Shown piece by piece: positions 63,838 to 64,000 of a DNA stretch of 64,000 nt. The position numbers and the translations under genes were made by a program. Source of the DNA: Marinobacter piscis. GTDB lineage: Bacteria > Pseudomonadota > Gammaproteobacteria > Pseudomonadales > Oleiphilaceae. Numbering within the stretch: position 1 is the stretch's first letter; every line of letters starts with the position of its first letter. The notes below the pieces were generated by a model, which was given only the letters and a program-made list of their open reading frames with translations, ran no database searches and was not told where the DNA came from. Where the stretch lies: NCBI RefSeq assembly GCF_007671655.1, contig NZ_VCGX01000001.1:372001-436000 (forward strand), in the 5' to 3' direction.

Positions 63838-64000
63838 TTACGCGGTGACGATCACCCGAATACCCTCAAGGGCCAGGCTGGCCTGCCCGATGGCTTTACG
63901 CGCAGCCTCCAGCTGGGTACGGAAATACTCGATTTCCTCTTCCCTGATCGCAGGATTTACTTTCTTCAGAGCCTCCAGCCGGCGAATCTCTGGTACAAAG
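63838..64000 (-). CDS. rapA: C-terminal fragment of RNA polymerase-associated protein RapA
   Basis: Only the last 53 codons are in the window, ending in TAA at 63840-63838. The sequence contains 'RLEALKKVNPAIREEEIEYFRTQ' and 'QASLALEGIRVIVTA', close to the C terminus of E. coli RapA/HepA ('LEALKAVNPNIR' and 'LDALRLIV'). RapA is a Swi2/Snf2-type ATPase that helps recycle RNA polymerase. The frame is open to the window edge. The 121 bases between it and fadE hold the fadE upstream region. Confidence 0.72.
   Translation of the reverse strand, partial: FVPEIRRLEALKKVNPAIREEEIEYFRTQLEAARKAIGQASLALEGIRVIVTA

Overview
The window reads as ordinary chromosome of a heterotrophic, moderately GC-rich gammaproteobacterium, most likely Marinobacter or a close relative. 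That is inference: protein sequences and gene blocks closely follow Pseudomonas (rpmG-rpmB-radC-coaBC-dut-algC-argB, hemB-ppk, dsbA-cytochrome c4-engB, ubiC-ubiA-phoB-phoR, laoRCBA-coaD), while a PEP-CTERM protein and long-chain alcohol oxidation genes fit a marine hydrocarbon-associated lineage. Genes are tightly packed. There is no prophage, IS element, CRISPR array, rRNA or tRNA that I can see, and no gene-free stretch exceeds 300 bases.

Layout. 1-5.2 kb: tail of a hydrolase, a META-domain lipoprotein, a glutathione transferase, and a molybdate module (single-domain ModE-like regulator, modABC) with a ModE-type box, facing the cAMP receptor gene vfr/crp. 5.4-18.6 kb: an OsmC protein divergent from crp, then a long minus-strand run: prkB, a 1239-residue PilZ-DUF1631-GGDEF-EAL protein, argA, an unknown membrane-anchored protein, argB, a long membrane form of algC, dut and coaBC. 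18.8-23.4 kb: radC, rpmB-rpmG, an EEP-family nuclease/phosphatase, dsbA, cytochrome c4 and engB. 23.5-28.7 kb: the laoR / laoC-laoB-laoA long-chain alcohol and aldehyde oxidation locus and coaD. 28.8-33.3 kb: a DUF945 protein, ppk1 and hemB. 33.4-38.5 kb: a TetR regulator with an AidB-type acyl-CoA dehydrogenase, a 197-bp structured inverted-repeat element, a DUF503 protein, panP and a small unknown protein. 38.6-45.5 kb: a PiT phosphate transporter, a membrane diguanylate cyclase, a flavodoxin, a 7TMR-DISM/GGDEF/EAL protein and tesB. 45.6-51.3 kb: hpt, ubiC, ubiA, phoB (with a clear Pho box), phoR and a lytic transglycosylase. 51.4-64 kb: a PEP-CTERM protein behind a sigma-54-type promoter, a DUF457 membrane protein, rsuA, a short asparaginase, pbpG, ilvD, a divergent phosphoketolase-like enzyme, a second GST, a cold-shock gene with a long leader, crcB, fadE and the 3' end of rapA.

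Themes. Phosphate handling (phoBR, pit, ppk1), lipid and alcohol catabolism (lao, fadE, AidB-like, tesB), cyclic-di-GMP signalling (three proteins, one probably a pure receptor) and coenzyme A supply (panP, coaBC, coaD) recur. The best candidates for something undescribed are the 35.8-36.0 kb structured element, the PilZ-DUF1631-GGDEF-EAL protein with dead catalytic domains, the divergent phosphoketolase, and the argA-argB intervening protein. The regulatory sites with the clearest sequence support are the LaoR operator placed exactly between a -35 and a -10, the TetR operator at 33.4 kb, the Pho box and the sigma-54 site.
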